This document shows, piece by piece, positions 6,075 through 14,727 of a DNA stretch of 19,170 nt. A program made the translations under genes and the position numbers. This DNA is from Weeksellaceae bacterium. Its GTDB lineage: Bacteria; Bacteroidota; Bacteroidia; Flavobacteriales; Weeksellaceae. The stretch is from contig JAQVKJ010000003.1 of the NCBI GenBank assembly GCA_028694715.1, positions 1 through 19,170 of the forward strand, given 5' to 3'. The notes below the pieces were generated by a model. The model was not told the origin of the DNA, made no database searches, and worked only from the letters and a program-made list of their open reading frames with translations. Within the stretch, counting starts at the first letter, position 1; the number at the start of each line of letters is the position of its first letter.

Positions 6075-9000
6075 AATGTGTTTTGGTCAGGTTTTCGGCT
6101 TTTTCAACTTCGAGCATTTTGAGTTTTGAAATTGCAGTCTGAACCGTTTTGACTTCCTCGAATCTGAGCAGCAAGGTTTCGCTTTCGTTGTTTGATTTGG
6201 CAGGTTTTTGTTTGAATGTGGCGAGTCTTGGATTTTCCTGAAGCACATTAAGAATGTTCTGAAAACGGGCTGACTGAAAATATTCTGACTGCGGTTTTGC
6301 AATGAAGTAAGCCAGTAATTTTTCATTTTTGAGTACAATTCTTTCAAAACCAAGTGCTTTTGCCATCCATTTCAATTTCATGCTTTCCAGAAGATTGGCA
6401 ACCTCTTCGGGACAATTGCCGAAGCGATCCAATAGATTTTCTTCAAAAATTTTAAGTTCTTCTTCATTTTCTACCTTCGACAAATCGGTGTACAATATCA
6501 GTCTTTCTTCCACATTGTTTACATAATCGTCGGGTATGAGCAACTGTATGTCAGTGTCAATCTGAACTTCATTTACGAAAATGTTGTCTTCGGAATTCCC
6601 TGTCTGAAACAAATCTTTGAAATCGGATTCTTTTAGTTCTTCGATGGCTTCATTCAGAATTTTTTGGTAGGTATCAAAACCAATTTCAGATATAAAACCC
6701 GATTGTTCAGCACCCAACAAATTTCCTGCGCCTCTGATTTCCAAATCTTTCATTGCGATATTGAAACCCGCCCCGAGATCAGAAAATTGTTCGATGGCCT
6801 GCAGCCTCTTTCGTGCTTCATTGGTGAGCGAGGAAAGTGGTGGAGCTATCAGATAACAAAATGCTTTGCGGTTGCTTCGTCCAACTCTTCCACGCATTTG
6901 GTGCAGGTCAGCCAATCCAAAATTCTGCGCTTGGTCAATAATCATGGTATTTGCATTGGGGACATCCAAACCGTTTTCCACAATGGTAGTCGAAACGAGT
7001 ATGTCGTATTTGCCGGTCATGAAATCGAGAACATTTCTCTCCAAATCATCACCGTTCATTTGTCCATGCCCGATTGTGATTTTGGCATCAGGGATCAATC
7101 TTTGGAGCATTCCGGAAACTTCTTTGAGTGTTTCTATGCGGTTGTGAATATAAAACACTTGTCCACCTCTTTGCAATTCGTACATCACCGCATCTCTGAT
7201 TTGTTGTTCATTGAATCCAATCATTCGGGTGTCAATGGGTTGCCGGTTGGGTGGTGGAGTTTTGATGACTGAAAGATCTCTGGCGGCCATCAACGAAAAC
7301 TGTAGGGTTCTCGGTATCGGTGTGGCGGTCAGCGTCAGGGTGTCAATATTGGCCCTGAGTGTTTTGAGTTTGTCTTTGACACTCACTCCGAATTTGTGTT
7401 CTTCATCGATGATCAATAAACCCAAATCTTTGTATATAATATTTTTATTGACGAGTTGATATGTGCCGATGACGATGTCGATTTTCCCGTTTTTTAGTTT
7501 TTCGATGATTTCATTTTTCTTTTTTGTCGACCTGAACCGGTTGAGGTATTCAACGCTCACCGGCATGTCTTTTAATCTTTCTGAAAAAGTCTGAAAATGT
7601 TGAAAAGCAAGTATGGTGGTCGGTACCAAAACCACGGTTTGCTTACCGTTCACCGCTGCTTTGAATGCTGCACGAATCGCAACTTCGGTTTTTCCGAAAC
7701 CAACATCTCCGCATACCAGTCGGTCCATGGATCTTTCGCTTTCCATGTCGGTTTTTACATCGTTGGTGGCTTTGAGCTGGTCGGGAGTGTCTTCATAAAT
7801 AAAGGAAGCTTCGAGCTCGTTCTGCAGGTACCCGTCAGGCGCAAACTGAAAACCCTTCTGTGCTTTCCTTTTTGCATAGAGTTTTATCAAATCAAATGCG
7901 ACTTCCTTGACTTTTCTTTTTGTTTTTTCTTTCAGATTCTTCCACGCATTGGAACCCAGTCGGCTGATTTTGGGTTCTTTGCCGTCCTTTCCGCTGAATT
8001 TCGATATTTTGTGGAGTGAATGAATACTGACATAAAGAATATCGTTGTTCTGATAAAATAATTTGATGGCTTCCTGCTTTTTCCCCATCACATCTATTTT
8101 GACCAGCCCGGCAAATTTCCCAACACCGTGGTCAATATGGGTCACAAAATCTCCCACCTGAAGGGAAGTGAGTTCTTTGAGCGTTATTGCTTCTTTTTTG
8201 GTAAATGAATTCCTGAGATCGTATTTGTGGTATCTTTCAAAAATCTGATGGTCTGTGAAACAATTGATTTTTAATGATTCATCAATAAAACCTTGATGAA
8301 TGGCACCGATGACCGGAATGAAATTTACCTCTTTACCGAGGTCTTCAAAAATGTCTTTGAATCTTTGCACTTGCTTTTCGCTTGAACAAAATAGATAGTT
8401 GGTGTAGCCGTTTTCTGTGGATTCTACGAATGTCTCAGCCAGTAAATCAAATTGTTTGTTGAACGAAGGCTGCGGTTTCTGAAACAGTTCGATTGATTTG
8501 CCATGGTCAAAATACGGATTCAGTGAAAATTCAATGACGGCGAATTTTTCGAGTTGTGTTTTGAATTCATTTTCATCCAGAAACAATTCATTGGGTGTGG
8601 TGTGGCTGATTTCACCTGAAAGTTTGTCAAAGGCTTCTTGTGCCAGACTGAAATTCCTGTGAATGGCCGCTTGAATGACGCTCAGATTTTTGGCGATGAC
8701 AATGGTTTTGTCGGATATGTATTCAAAAAAGCTTTCTCGTTTGTCGCTGGTAAATTTATTTTCAAGATTGGGAATGATGGTGAAATTTTTAACTTTCTCA
8801 ATCGACAATTGGCTTTCAATGTCAAACTTTCTGACCGATTCGACTTCATCGCCGAAAAATGAGATGCGACAAGGCTTTTCCTCTGAATAGGAAAACACAT
8901 CTACAATTCCTCCGCGGATGGAGAATTCTCCAGGTTCTGACACAAAATCCACCCTTTTGAATTCATAAGTAAATAAAAGCTCATTGAGAAAATCAATATC

Positions 9001-9465
9001 GACCGAATCGCCTTCTGAAACCCTGAAGGTGTTTTTACTCAATGATTTGCGGGTTACAACTTTCTCAAAAATACCTTGAGAATAAGTAACGGTGATCCTT
9101 GGTTTTTTGGCAGCATTCAGAGTATTGAGTACTTCGGTTCTCAGCACCACATTTGCATTGTCTGTTTTTTCGATTTCATAAGGTCTGCGATAGGAATCGG
9201 GAAGAAAAAGGACTTCGTCGCGGTTGAACATATTTTCAAGTTCATTCACCAAATAATTGGTTTCTTCTTTGTCGTCGAGCAGAATCAGAATTGGTGCATT
9301 AGAAAGCAGTTTGATTTGCGCTGAAAGAAATGAAAGTGAAGAACCCGAAAGTCCTTTTGCATTGATTTTTGCAGCTTGATTTTTTTGGATGAATTCAAAA
9401 GCATTCCGCACGAAATCAGATGACTCGTGTTTTTTTAGCACATCATGGATGGTTTTCTTTTCCAA
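6067..9465 (-). CDS. mfd: Transcription-repair coupling factor Mfd
   Basis: Mfd is an ATP-driven translocase that removes RNA polymerase stalled at DNA damage and recruits UvrA. The 1132-residue length is typical. The N-terminal UvrB-like module (about 1-330) contains the UvrA-contact stretch FSIRGGIVDVFSY and, as usual for Mfd, no working Walker A there. The polymerase-interaction domain starts near 437 (GDFVTHIDHGVGKFAGL). The motor domains have Walker A GDVGFGKTE at 586-594, DEEH at 687-690, TATPIPRT at 713-720 and RGRVGRS at 858-864. The C-terminal domain (about 980-1132) is present. The GTH found in E. coli motif wording reads GTY here. The start is a TTG at 9465; no in-frame ATG lies between it and the preceding stop, and it gives a natural N-terminus MEKKTIHDVL. 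The gene is last in the parE-led run, 39 nt after the nucleotidase gene. Confidence 0.97.
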   Translation of the reverse strand: MEKKTIHDVLKKHESSDFVRNAFEFIQKNQAAKINAKGLSGSSLSFLSAQIKLLSNAPILILLDDKEETNYLVNELENMFNRDEVLFLPDSYRRPYEIEKTDNANVVLRTEVLNTLNAAKKPRITVTYSQGIFEKVVTRKSLSKNTFRVSEGDSVDIDFLNELLFTYEFKRVDFVSEPGEFSIRGGIVDVFSYSEEKPCRISFFGDEVESVRKFDIESQLSIEKVKNFTIIPNLENKFTSDKRESFFEYISDKTIVIAKNLSVIQAAIHRNFSLAQEAFDKLSGEISHTTPNELFLDENEFKTQLEKFAVIEFSLNPYFDHGKSIELFQKPQPSFNKQFDLLAETFVESTENGYTNYLFCSSEKQVQRFKDIFEDLGKEVNFIPVIGAIHQGFIDESLKINCFTDHQIFERYHKYDLRNSFTKKEAITLKELTSLQVGDFVTHIDHGVGKFAGLVKIDVMGKKQEAIKLFYQNNDILYVSIHSLHKISKFSGKDGKEPKISRLGSNAWKNLKEKTKRKVKEVAFDLIKLYAKRKAQKGFQFAPDGYLQNELEASFIYEDTPDQLKATNDVKTDMESERSMDRLVCGDVGFGKTEVAIRAAFKAAVNGKQTVVLVPTTILAFQHFQTFSERLKDMPVSVEYLNRFRSTKKKNEIIEKLKNGKIDIVIGTYQLVNKNIIYKDLGLLIIDEEHKFGVSVKDKLKTLRANIDTLTLTATPIPRTLQFSLMAARDLSVIKTPPPNRQPIDTRMIGFNEQQIRDAVMYELQRGGQVFYIHNRIETLKEVSGMLQRLIPDAKITIGHGQMNGDDLERNVLDFMTGKYDILVSTTIVENGLDVPNANTMIIDQAQNFGLADLHQMRGRVGRSNRKAFCYLIAPPLSSLTNEARKRLQAIEQFSDLGAGFNIAMKDLEIRGAGNLLGAEQSGFISEIGFDTYQKILNEAIEELKESDFKDLFQTGNSEDNIFVNEVQIDTDIQLLIPDDYVNNVEERLILYTDLSKVENEEELKIFEENLLDRFGNCPEEVANLLESMKLKWMAKALGFERIVLKNEKLLAYFIAKPQSEYFQSARFQNILNVLQENPRLATFKQKPAKSNNESETLLLRFEEVKTVQTAISKLKMLEVEKAENLTKTHSI

Positions 9466-9473
9466 AACTTCTG

Positions 9474-9481
9474 CAAAGTTA
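9474..9481 (-). promoter_or_regulatory. Candidate -7 box for mfd
   Basis: The minus strand reads TAACTTTG, matching TAnnTTTG, ending 8 nt before the TTG start. No -33 TTTG lies at the usual spacing (the nearest is 26 nt away, counted from the box). If active it would give an almost leaderless mfd message. Confidence 0.3.
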
Positions 9482-9487
9482 AGTGTT

Positions 9488-9511
9488 TTTGTAGAAAATG
9501 ATTTCTACAAA
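9488..9511. repeat. Perfect 10-bp inverted repeat between the nucleotidase gene and mfd
   Basis: TTTGTAGAAA (9488-9497) and its exact complement TTTCTACAAA (9502-9511) flank a 4-base spacer. The right arm contains the stop codon of the nucleotidase gene. No T-run follows on the minus strand, so it does not look like a standard terminator. It could be an operator next to the mfd -7 box or an RNA hairpin between two cistrons. Confidence 0.5.
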
Positions 9512-10203
9512 TAATTCTTAATTTCTATCAGGTCATCAATGACAGGTACATTTTCAATCCATTTATGACTTTCTGACAAGGGATTGAAGAAAATTGCTTC
9601 CATTCCAAAACGAGTGGCACCTATGATATCGGCAACCCAGTCATCGCCTATGTACACCGACTCAGAAATTTCGGCACCCGACTTTTCTATTCCGGTACTG
9701 AAAGCGATGGGGTGGGGCTTGGGTACACCGGCACCTTCTGCAGTGACAACGGTTTCTACATATTCTTTGAGAATGGTGTTGTTGATTTTGTAATGAGTGG
9801 TTTGAGCAAAACCGTTGGTAATGATGTGAATGTGGTATTTGTCTTTGAGGTAGTCAAGAATTTCCTTTGCATTATTAACCAAAAACTGTCCTGTGGAGAT
9901 TTCGTCCATAAATTGTTGCTCAAAATCCACTGCAAAATCGGGTTTGGGAATGCCCAAATCTTGAAATGACAATGGGAATCTGCTTTCTTGTAATTCTTTT
10001 CTACTGATTTTATTGTCTCGGTATTTTTCCCACAAATCTTCGTTTATCTGATGATAATGAGGGTAAAATTCATCAAAATGATAACCAAATTTTTCTTCAA
10101 TTCTAAAGGATTCGTAGATTTTCCTGATGGCAATTCCTGCGTTTTTTCTATAATCCCAAAGCGTATTGTCCAAGTCGAAAAAAATATGTTTTGTATTTTT
10201 CAT
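9505..10203 (-). CDS. yjjG: HAD-superfamily nucleotidase, YjjG/YfnB type
   Basis: This is a haloacid-dehalogenase-like phosphatase. YjjG-type enzymes dephosphorylate (deoxy)nucleoside monophosphates, notably non-canonical pyrimidines, thereby cleaning the nucleotide pool. Motif I is DLDNTLWD (nucleophile Asp10, acid Asp12), motif II is IITNGF, motif III is the Lys in GVPKPHP, and motif IV is YIGDDWVADI. The helical cap is of the C1 type. I start at ATG 10203 (MKNTKHIFFDLD, 232 residues, the usual length). An upstream start at 10272 would add 23 residues with no family counterpart and overlap the esterase gene. A -7-like box lies 7 nt before the ATG. Precise substrate is inferred from family resemblance. 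Confidence 0.88.
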   Translation of the reverse strand: MKNTKHIFFDLDNTLWDYRKNAGIAIRKIYESFRIEEKFGYHFDEFYPHYHQINEDLWEKYRDNKISRKELQESRFPLSFQDLGIPKPDFAVDFEQQFMDEISTGQFLVNNAKEILDYLKDKYHIHIITNGFAQTTHYKINNTILKEYVETVVTAEGAGVPKPHPIAFSTGIEKSGAEISESVYIGDDWVADIIGATRFGMEAIFFNPLSESHKWIENVPVIDDLIEIKNYL

Positions 10204-10210
10204 AAGTGTG

Positions 10211-10218
10211 CAAAGGTA
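10211..10218 (-). promoter_or_regulatory. Candidate internal -7 box before the nucleotidase gene
   Basis: The minus strand reads TACCTTTG, matching TAnnTTTG, 7 nt before the ATG at 10203, in the largest gap (50 nt) of the seven-gene run. No -33 match is seen. It would make a leaderless transcript of yjjG-mfd. Confidence 0.25.
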
Positions 10219-10253
10219 ATTGAAATACCACTGATAAGTGTGATGTTGACGAT

Positions 10254-10907
10254 TCAAGAAGTCAGAACCCAATTCATAAAATCATTGTAATTCTGTTGAT
10301 TCAATCCATGTCCTTGGTAGTATTCATTGTATTGATATTGGATGTTCAACCTGTCGAGCAACGGCTTTCCCTTTCTTGCCCATTCTACCGGAATCACTGG
10401 GTCTTCTGTACCGTGAGAAATGAAAAAGTTGAGTTTTGAAAAGTCTTTTTGATGATTGATTTCTCCAATGAATTCTTTCTCTGGATAGCCGCTAAGAATT
10501 GAAATGTGTTTGACTTTTTCGGGGTAATTTAGTGCAATTGAGTAACTCAGAATCGCCCCCTGACTGAAACCACAAATCCATACATTTTCTTTGTCACAAT
10601 TTTCTTTTTGAATGAATTCGTCGATGAATTTCACCAACTTATTTCTGGATTCAATGCCTTGAGGAATGTTGTTAAATTTGCGGGAGTCCAGAAAATTGAT
10701 TTCGTACCAAGCGTACATTCCCGGTGAAAGAGTGTGAGTCGCCCTCAGGCTGACCACATGAAAATCATCCGGAAATGCATCAGCAAAACCGAACAAATCT
10801 TCTTCATTGCTGCCGTATCCGTGTATCAGCAGCATCAACTTAGGATTTTGGGTATTGACCTTAGGTCTTCTTTCAAGATATTGTATTTCAGCCAATTCTT
10901 TCAACAT
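10254..10907 (-). CDS. Alpha/beta-hydrolase, phospholipase/carboxylesterase family
   Basis: The 217-residue protein is a compact alpha/beta-hydrolase of the carboxylesterase/thioesterase type (YpfH- or Apt-like). The triad is visible: Ser115 in GFSQG, Asp169 in GTEDPVIP and His200 in GHGLNQQ. The oxyanion-side motif LLIHGYGSNEEDL is at residues 26-38. There is no signal peptide, so it acts in the cytoplasm on small esters or acyl groups. The substrate cannot be read from sequence. The ATG at 10907 lies 2 nt after the rhomboid stop, so the two are tightly coupled. A 50-nt gap follows to the nucleotidase gene. Confidence 0.9.
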   Translation of the reverse strand: MLKELAEIQYLERRPKVNTQNPKLMLLIHGYGSNEEDLFGFADAFPDDFHVVSLRATHTLSPGMYAWYEINFLDSRKFNNIPQGIESRNKLVKFIDEFIQKENCDKENVWICGFSQGAILSYSIALNYPEKVKHISILSGYPEKEFIGEINHQKDFSKLNFFISHGTEDPVIPVEWARKGKPLLDRLNIQYQYNEYYQGHGLNQQNYNDFMNWVLTS

Positions 10908-10909
10908 GA

Positions 10910-11581
10910 TTATTTTCTTTCTTTGATGGCCATGACCAATAAAACCGCAATCTGAATCAGCTTTCCGAGGATGTAGATTTTATTGTGTTCATAGATGGCC
11001 GGATAAATGATTATTGGCGCAATCAAACCGATGATAGAGCCGCCCAGATGTGCTTCGTGGCCAATGTTCCCCAATTGTTTTTTCATTCCGTACACCGAAA
11101 ATCCGAGGTAGGCAATGGCAAAAACCCATCCTTTGATTGGCAGAATAAAAAACAAATAAAGTTCGAGGGTCGGGTCAATGACAATCGATGAAAACAAAAT
11201 GCCCGAAACGCCGCCAGAAGCACCTACTGCTGAATAATTATAATTGTTTCGTTGAAAAAACAGAGAGAGTAGATTTCCGCCTATGATGGCTGCGAGATAA
11301 ACCACTGCAAATACCACAGAACCGTTGGCAGGTCCGCCGGTGTGAACCGCAAAAAAACGAATGACATACCATGCAAAAAAATAAAGTGTAAGCATATTGA
11401 ACAGCAGGTGAGTGGTGTTCACATGCAAAAAACCAGAAGTGAGCAAGCGGTCGTATTGATTCTGTTTTAAAATAGGAGCCGGTTGAAATTTGAAACGGTC
11501 GAAAAAATAATAGTCCCCAAAGCCTTTGTAGCTGACAATCACCGTGATGGCGATGATGATGATGGTAATCGGATCAAGCAT
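10910..11581 (-). CDS. Rhomboid-family intramembrane serine protease
   Basis: This polytopic membrane protease of 223 residues cuts transmembrane substrates within the bilayer. The catalytic dyad is present: Ser122 in GASGGVSG and His178 in HEAHLGG. The N-terminal part carries the rhomboid-typical stretch GFLHVNTTHLLFNML (His and Asn shaping the oxyanion site). About six hydrophobic helices can be counted, with no extra cytoplasmic domain. It starts 2 nt after the parC stop and ends 2 nt before the esterase start, so it is part of the topoisomerase IV transcript. Its substrate is unknown, and the context (topoisomerase, esterase) does not predict one. Confidence 0.93.
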   Translation of the reverse strand: MLDPITIIIIAITVIVSYKGFGDYYFFDRFKFQPAPILKQNQYDRLLTSGFLHVNTTHLLFNMLTLYFFAWYVIRFFAVHTGGPANGSVVFAVVYLAAIIGGNLLSLFFQRNNYNYSAVGASGGVSGILFSSIVIDPTLELYLFFILPIKGWVFAIAYLGFSVYGMKKQLGNIGHEAHLGGSIIGLIAPIIIYPAIYEHNKIYILGKLIQIAVLLVMAIKERK

Positions 11582-11583
11582 TT

Positions 11584-14175
11584 TTATTGATTTTCAGGTT
11601 CGGCTTCATTTTTTTCATCCTCAAAATCGAACAGCAATGCCTGTTCACCGCCTGTGTTTTCGTATTCGTCGGTTGGTTCACTCTCGTTTTTCTCCTCTTC
11701 GTGTTCTATTGTGGGCGGATGGAGATTTATTTGTCTGAGTTTGTGTGTTGTCAATTGATTGCCTTGCGCATTGATACCTTTGACCGTTATGAATTCTTCC
11801 AGATTCACGGTTTCCGGCTCTCGTTCGTTTCCTTTTACTTTTGAGAAAATCAAATCCACCACCGGTATTTTTTGTGTGGTCACCAATTCAATAAATGAAT
11901 TTGGATTTTCAGAAAAATAAAACGGCTGCGGTTTGAGACTGTCTTCTGCCAAGAATCTTTTGACAAAATACCGATTTTTGTCAGCGTCATAATAAATGCA
12001 GGAAATTGGTTTTTGGGGATTCCATTTTTCTATGATGAGCAATTCGTCGTCATAGCGATTGCTCAAGTCAAAATCGGTCAGTTTGACTTCCCCTTTGTCG
12101 TTGATGGTGAGTATTTTGTCTGAACCTTTGAATGCGCCCAACAATTCTCCACGGCCATCTGCATTGAGTCTTTTTATGGTGTCATCAAACCAGATTTTCC
12201 TTGGGGCAAGGGTGGAAACTCCTTCTTCTTTGAGTTCGATTTTTTTGATAGGATATTTTGAAACCAGATTCCCGATACTGTTTCGACCTTTGACCGCCAA
12301 TTCAGAAAAGTCGATGTCGAATTTCAGTTTTTTGAGTCTTTTTGAAGGTTTCAGTAACACCTGAACCACTTCGGCTTCTCCGTTTGGATTGGCTGAAAAA
12401 TAGAGAACTTCAGAATCTTTGCTTCCTTTGGTCAGCGGATATTCACGGTCGCGTGTGATGGAGGTGACCGCAAATCTTTTCTGATAAGAAGCACCGTTTT
12501 TTCCGTCTCTGTATATCAGGTTATAGATTGTTCGTTTGTCGTTTTTGTTCCACACGGCTACATGGATGATGTCCTTTCCCACAAAGGTTTTTGAATCTAC
12601 TTTTGTGACCAACATATTGCCGTCTCTTCTGAATACGATGATGTCGTCAATGTCTGAACATTCAAAGAGGAATTGGTCTTTTTTGAGCGAGGTGCCGATG
12701 AATCCTTCGGCCGCATCCACATAGAATTTGACATTTGCAGCAGCCACTTTGGTGGCATCGATGGTGTCGAACACTCTGATTTCAGTTTTTCTTTCTCTTC
12801 CTTTTCCGTATTTGGTTTTCAGATTTTTGTAATAGTCGATGGCGTATTCTGTGAGATGTTCGAGATGGTATTTGACTTTTTTAATTTTTTCTTCCAAGGA
12901 TTCAATGTATTGTTGTGCCTTGTCCATATCGAATTTAGAAATCCGTTTGATGCGGATTTCGGTCAGTCGAACTATGTCTTCTTCGGTTACTTCTCTCAGC
13001 AAATGAGTGGTATGTGGTTTGAGTCCTTTGTCAATGGCTTGGAGGACGCCTTCCCAGCTTTCTTCTTCCTCAATGTCGCGATAAATTCTGTTCTCAATAA
13101 AGATTCTCTCCAAGGAAGAGAAGTGCCATTGTTCTTGGAACTCATTGAGTTCAATTTGTAGTTCTTTTTTGAGTAGTTCAACTGTGAAATCGGTGTTGCT
13201 TTTCAGAATTTCCGTAACGGTCAGGAATTCGGGTTTGTTGACATTGATGACGCAGGCGTTTGGAGAAATTGATATTTCGCAATCAGTAAAGGCATAGAGC
13301 GCATCAATCATTTTGTCGGGAGAGATGCCCGGAACAAGGTGAACGAGAATTTCGACACCGCTTGCGGTATTGTCCTCGATTTTTTTGATTTTTATTTTGC
13401 CCTTGTCGTTTGCTTTGATGATTGAATCTATCAGGCTTCCGGTGGTCGTGCCGTATGGAATTTCAGTGATTTTGAGTGTATTTTTGTCTTCTTGTTGAAT
13501 TTTGGCCCTGACGCGAACCCTCCCGCCTCTTTGTCCGTCATTGTAGTCGCTTACATCCACATAACCGCCGGTCAAGAAATCGGGGAAGAGTTTGAATTTC
13601 TTATCTTTCAGATAAGCGATGGAAGCATCGATGAGTTCTAAAAAATTATGTGGAAGAATTTTGGTTGAGAGTCCGACAGCAATTCCTTCCACACCTTGGG
13701 CCAGCAGTAGAGGGAATTTGACGGGTAGGTTTTCCGGTTCCTTGTTTCGGCCGTCATATGAGGGCAACCATTCGGTGGTTTTGGGGTTAAAGACCACTTC
13801 CAGTGCAAAAGGCGTCAGTCTGGCTTCGATGTATCGGGCTGCTGCCGCACCGTCTCCTGTCAATATATTCCCCCAGTTGCCCTGTGTGTCAATCAGCATT
13901 TCTTTTTGACCGATTTGTACCATTGCGTCGGTGATGGCCATATCACCGTGTGGGTGATATTTCATGGTGTTCCCAACAATGTTGGCGACTTTGTTGTAAC
14001 GACCGTCTTCAAGTTCACGCATCGAATGCATGATGCGTCGTTGCACCGGTTTGAGTCCGTCAAAAATGGACGGAATGGCCCGTTCGAGAATTACATAAGA
14101 GGCATAATCGAGGAACCAGTCCTCATACATCCCCGATATTTTTTTGATGCTTTCTTCCTTGTTATGATTGTTCAT
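11584..14175 (-). CDS. parC: DNA topoisomerase IV subunit A
   Basis: This is the DNA-cleaving subunit of topoisomerase IV, which unlinks replicated chromosomes together with ParE. The 863-residue protein begins with the breakage-reunion domain (GMYEDWFLDYASYVILERAIP). The active-site Tyr is Tyr115 (AAARYIEARL), and the coiled-coil and gate regions run to about residue 470. The C-terminal DNA-wrapping part is the divergent Bacteroidota form (IDDIIVFRRDGNM, KGKDSEVL-like repeats), followed by an acidic tail rich in Glu. ParC rather than GyrA is chosen because of this C-terminal form and the neighbouring parE. In the quinolone region (HPHGDMAITD) Met79 stands where Ser83 lies in E. coli GyrA. 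The ATG at 14175 overlaps the preceding gene by 14 nt. Confidence 0.95.
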   Translation of the reverse strand: MNNHNKEESIKKISGMYEDWFLDYASYVILERAIPSIFDGLKPVQRRIMHSMRELEDGRYNKVANIVGNTMKYHPHGDMAITDAMVQIGQKEMLIDTQGNWGNILTGDGAAAARYIEARLTPFALEVVFNPKTTEWLPSYDGRNKEPENLPVKFPLLLAQGVEGIAVGLSTKILPHNFLELIDASIAYLKDKKFKLFPDFLTGGYVDVSDYNDGQRGGRVRVRAKIQQEDKNTLKITEIPYGTTTGSLIDSIIKANDKGKIKIKKIEDNTASGVEILVHLVPGISPDKMIDALYAFTDCEISISPNACVINVNKPEFLTVTEILKSNTDFTVELLKKELQIELNEFQEQWHFSSLERIFIENRIYRDIEEEESWEGVLQAIDKGLKPHTTHLLREVTEEDIVRLTEIRIKRISKFDMDKAQQYIESLEEKIKKVKYHLEHLTEYAIDYYKNLKTKYGKGRERKTEIRVFDTIDATKVAAANVKFYVDAAEGFIGTSLKKDQFLFECSDIDDIIVFRRDGNMLVTKVDSKTFVGKDIIHVAVWNKNDKRTIYNLIYRDGKNGASYQKRFAVTSITRDREYPLTKGSKDSEVLYFSANPNGEAEVVQVLLKPSKRLKKLKFDIDFSELAVKGRNSIGNLVSKYPIKKIELKEEGVSTLAPRKIWFDDTIKRLNADGRGELLGAFKGSDKILTINDKGEVKLTDFDLSNRYDDELLIIEKWNPQKPISCIYYDADKNRYFVKRFLAEDSLKPQPFYFSENPNSFIELVTTQKIPVVDLIFSKVKGNEREPETVNLEEFITVKGINAQGNQLTTHKLRQINLHPPTIEHEEEKNESEPTDEYENTGGEQALLFDFEDEKNEAEPENQ

Positions 14176-14710
14176 AGCTTTCTTCTTCTTCTATAATCGT
14201 AGATATTTCTGCTTCTTTGTTTTTTTGAATGACTTTGTGAAGTGATCTTTTTAAATCAGAAATCTCACTGTTGTTGATGTAACTGATGTTGATTGTGATT
14301 CTGTTGATGCCTCCTTTGCTTCTTTTGCTTTCGAGAAACAAGTCGAGTTTTTTCAGGAAGAGTCCTTTTTTTATTTTGAACCCCTTTAGTTTTCTTTTTG
14401 GGAAATCTACCAATCTTTGATTTTTGGGGAAGTATTTTACCCAATAGGGGTCTTTGGTTCTGATGGTAATTGTTTCTCCGTCGCTGCTGTATTCAAACTG
14501 ATGTGGGCCGGTTTTCTTGTAGATAAAAATGATCATACTAAATAACAATATGGTCAGATAGGGAAAAAATGGTTTGATTGGGGGCGGGATGTGTTTGACG
14601 ATGGCCGGTATGGGTACAAAAATCAACAGTATTCCACACAGAATTCCCAAGAGGAGAAATGTGTATATGATATTGGTAACGGGTATAATTCTTTTGTTGT
14701 TTATTCTCAT
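14162..14710 (-). CDS. Uncharacterised two-helix membrane protein inside the topoisomerase IV operon
   Basis: I do not recognise the family. The 182-residue product has two hydrophobic helices near residues 11-34 and 47-64, joined by a Pro-rich turn (HIPPPIKPFFP). A soluble part of about 115 residues follows, starting KKTGPHQFEYSSDGETITIRTKD. This part looks beta-rich, then basic (FPKRKLKGFKIKKGLFLKKLD), and ends in an acidic tail (IIEEEESYEQ). The layout of paired helices followed by a small beta domain is like bacterial PH-type membrane proteins, but that is only a resemblance. It lies 17 nt after parE and its last 14 nt overlap parC, so it is translated with the topoisomerase subunits. It has no visible catalytic motif. 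Confidence 0.75.
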   Translation of the reverse strand: MRINNKRIIPVTNIIYTFLLLGILCGILLIFVPIPAIVKHIPPPIKPFFPYLTILLFSMIIFIYKKTGPHQFEYSSDGETITIRTKDPYWVKYFPKNQRLVDFPKRKLKGFKIKKGLFLKKLDLFLESKRSKGGINRITINISYINNSEISDLKRSLHKVIQKNKEAEISTIIEEEESYEQS

Positions 14711-14727
14711 TCTGATTCAGGTTTTGA

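Noticed and set aside
10204..10272. Longer start for the HAD nucleotidase overlapping the esterase gene
   Set aside because: The added 23 residues have no family counterpart, and ATG 10203 leads directly into motif I.
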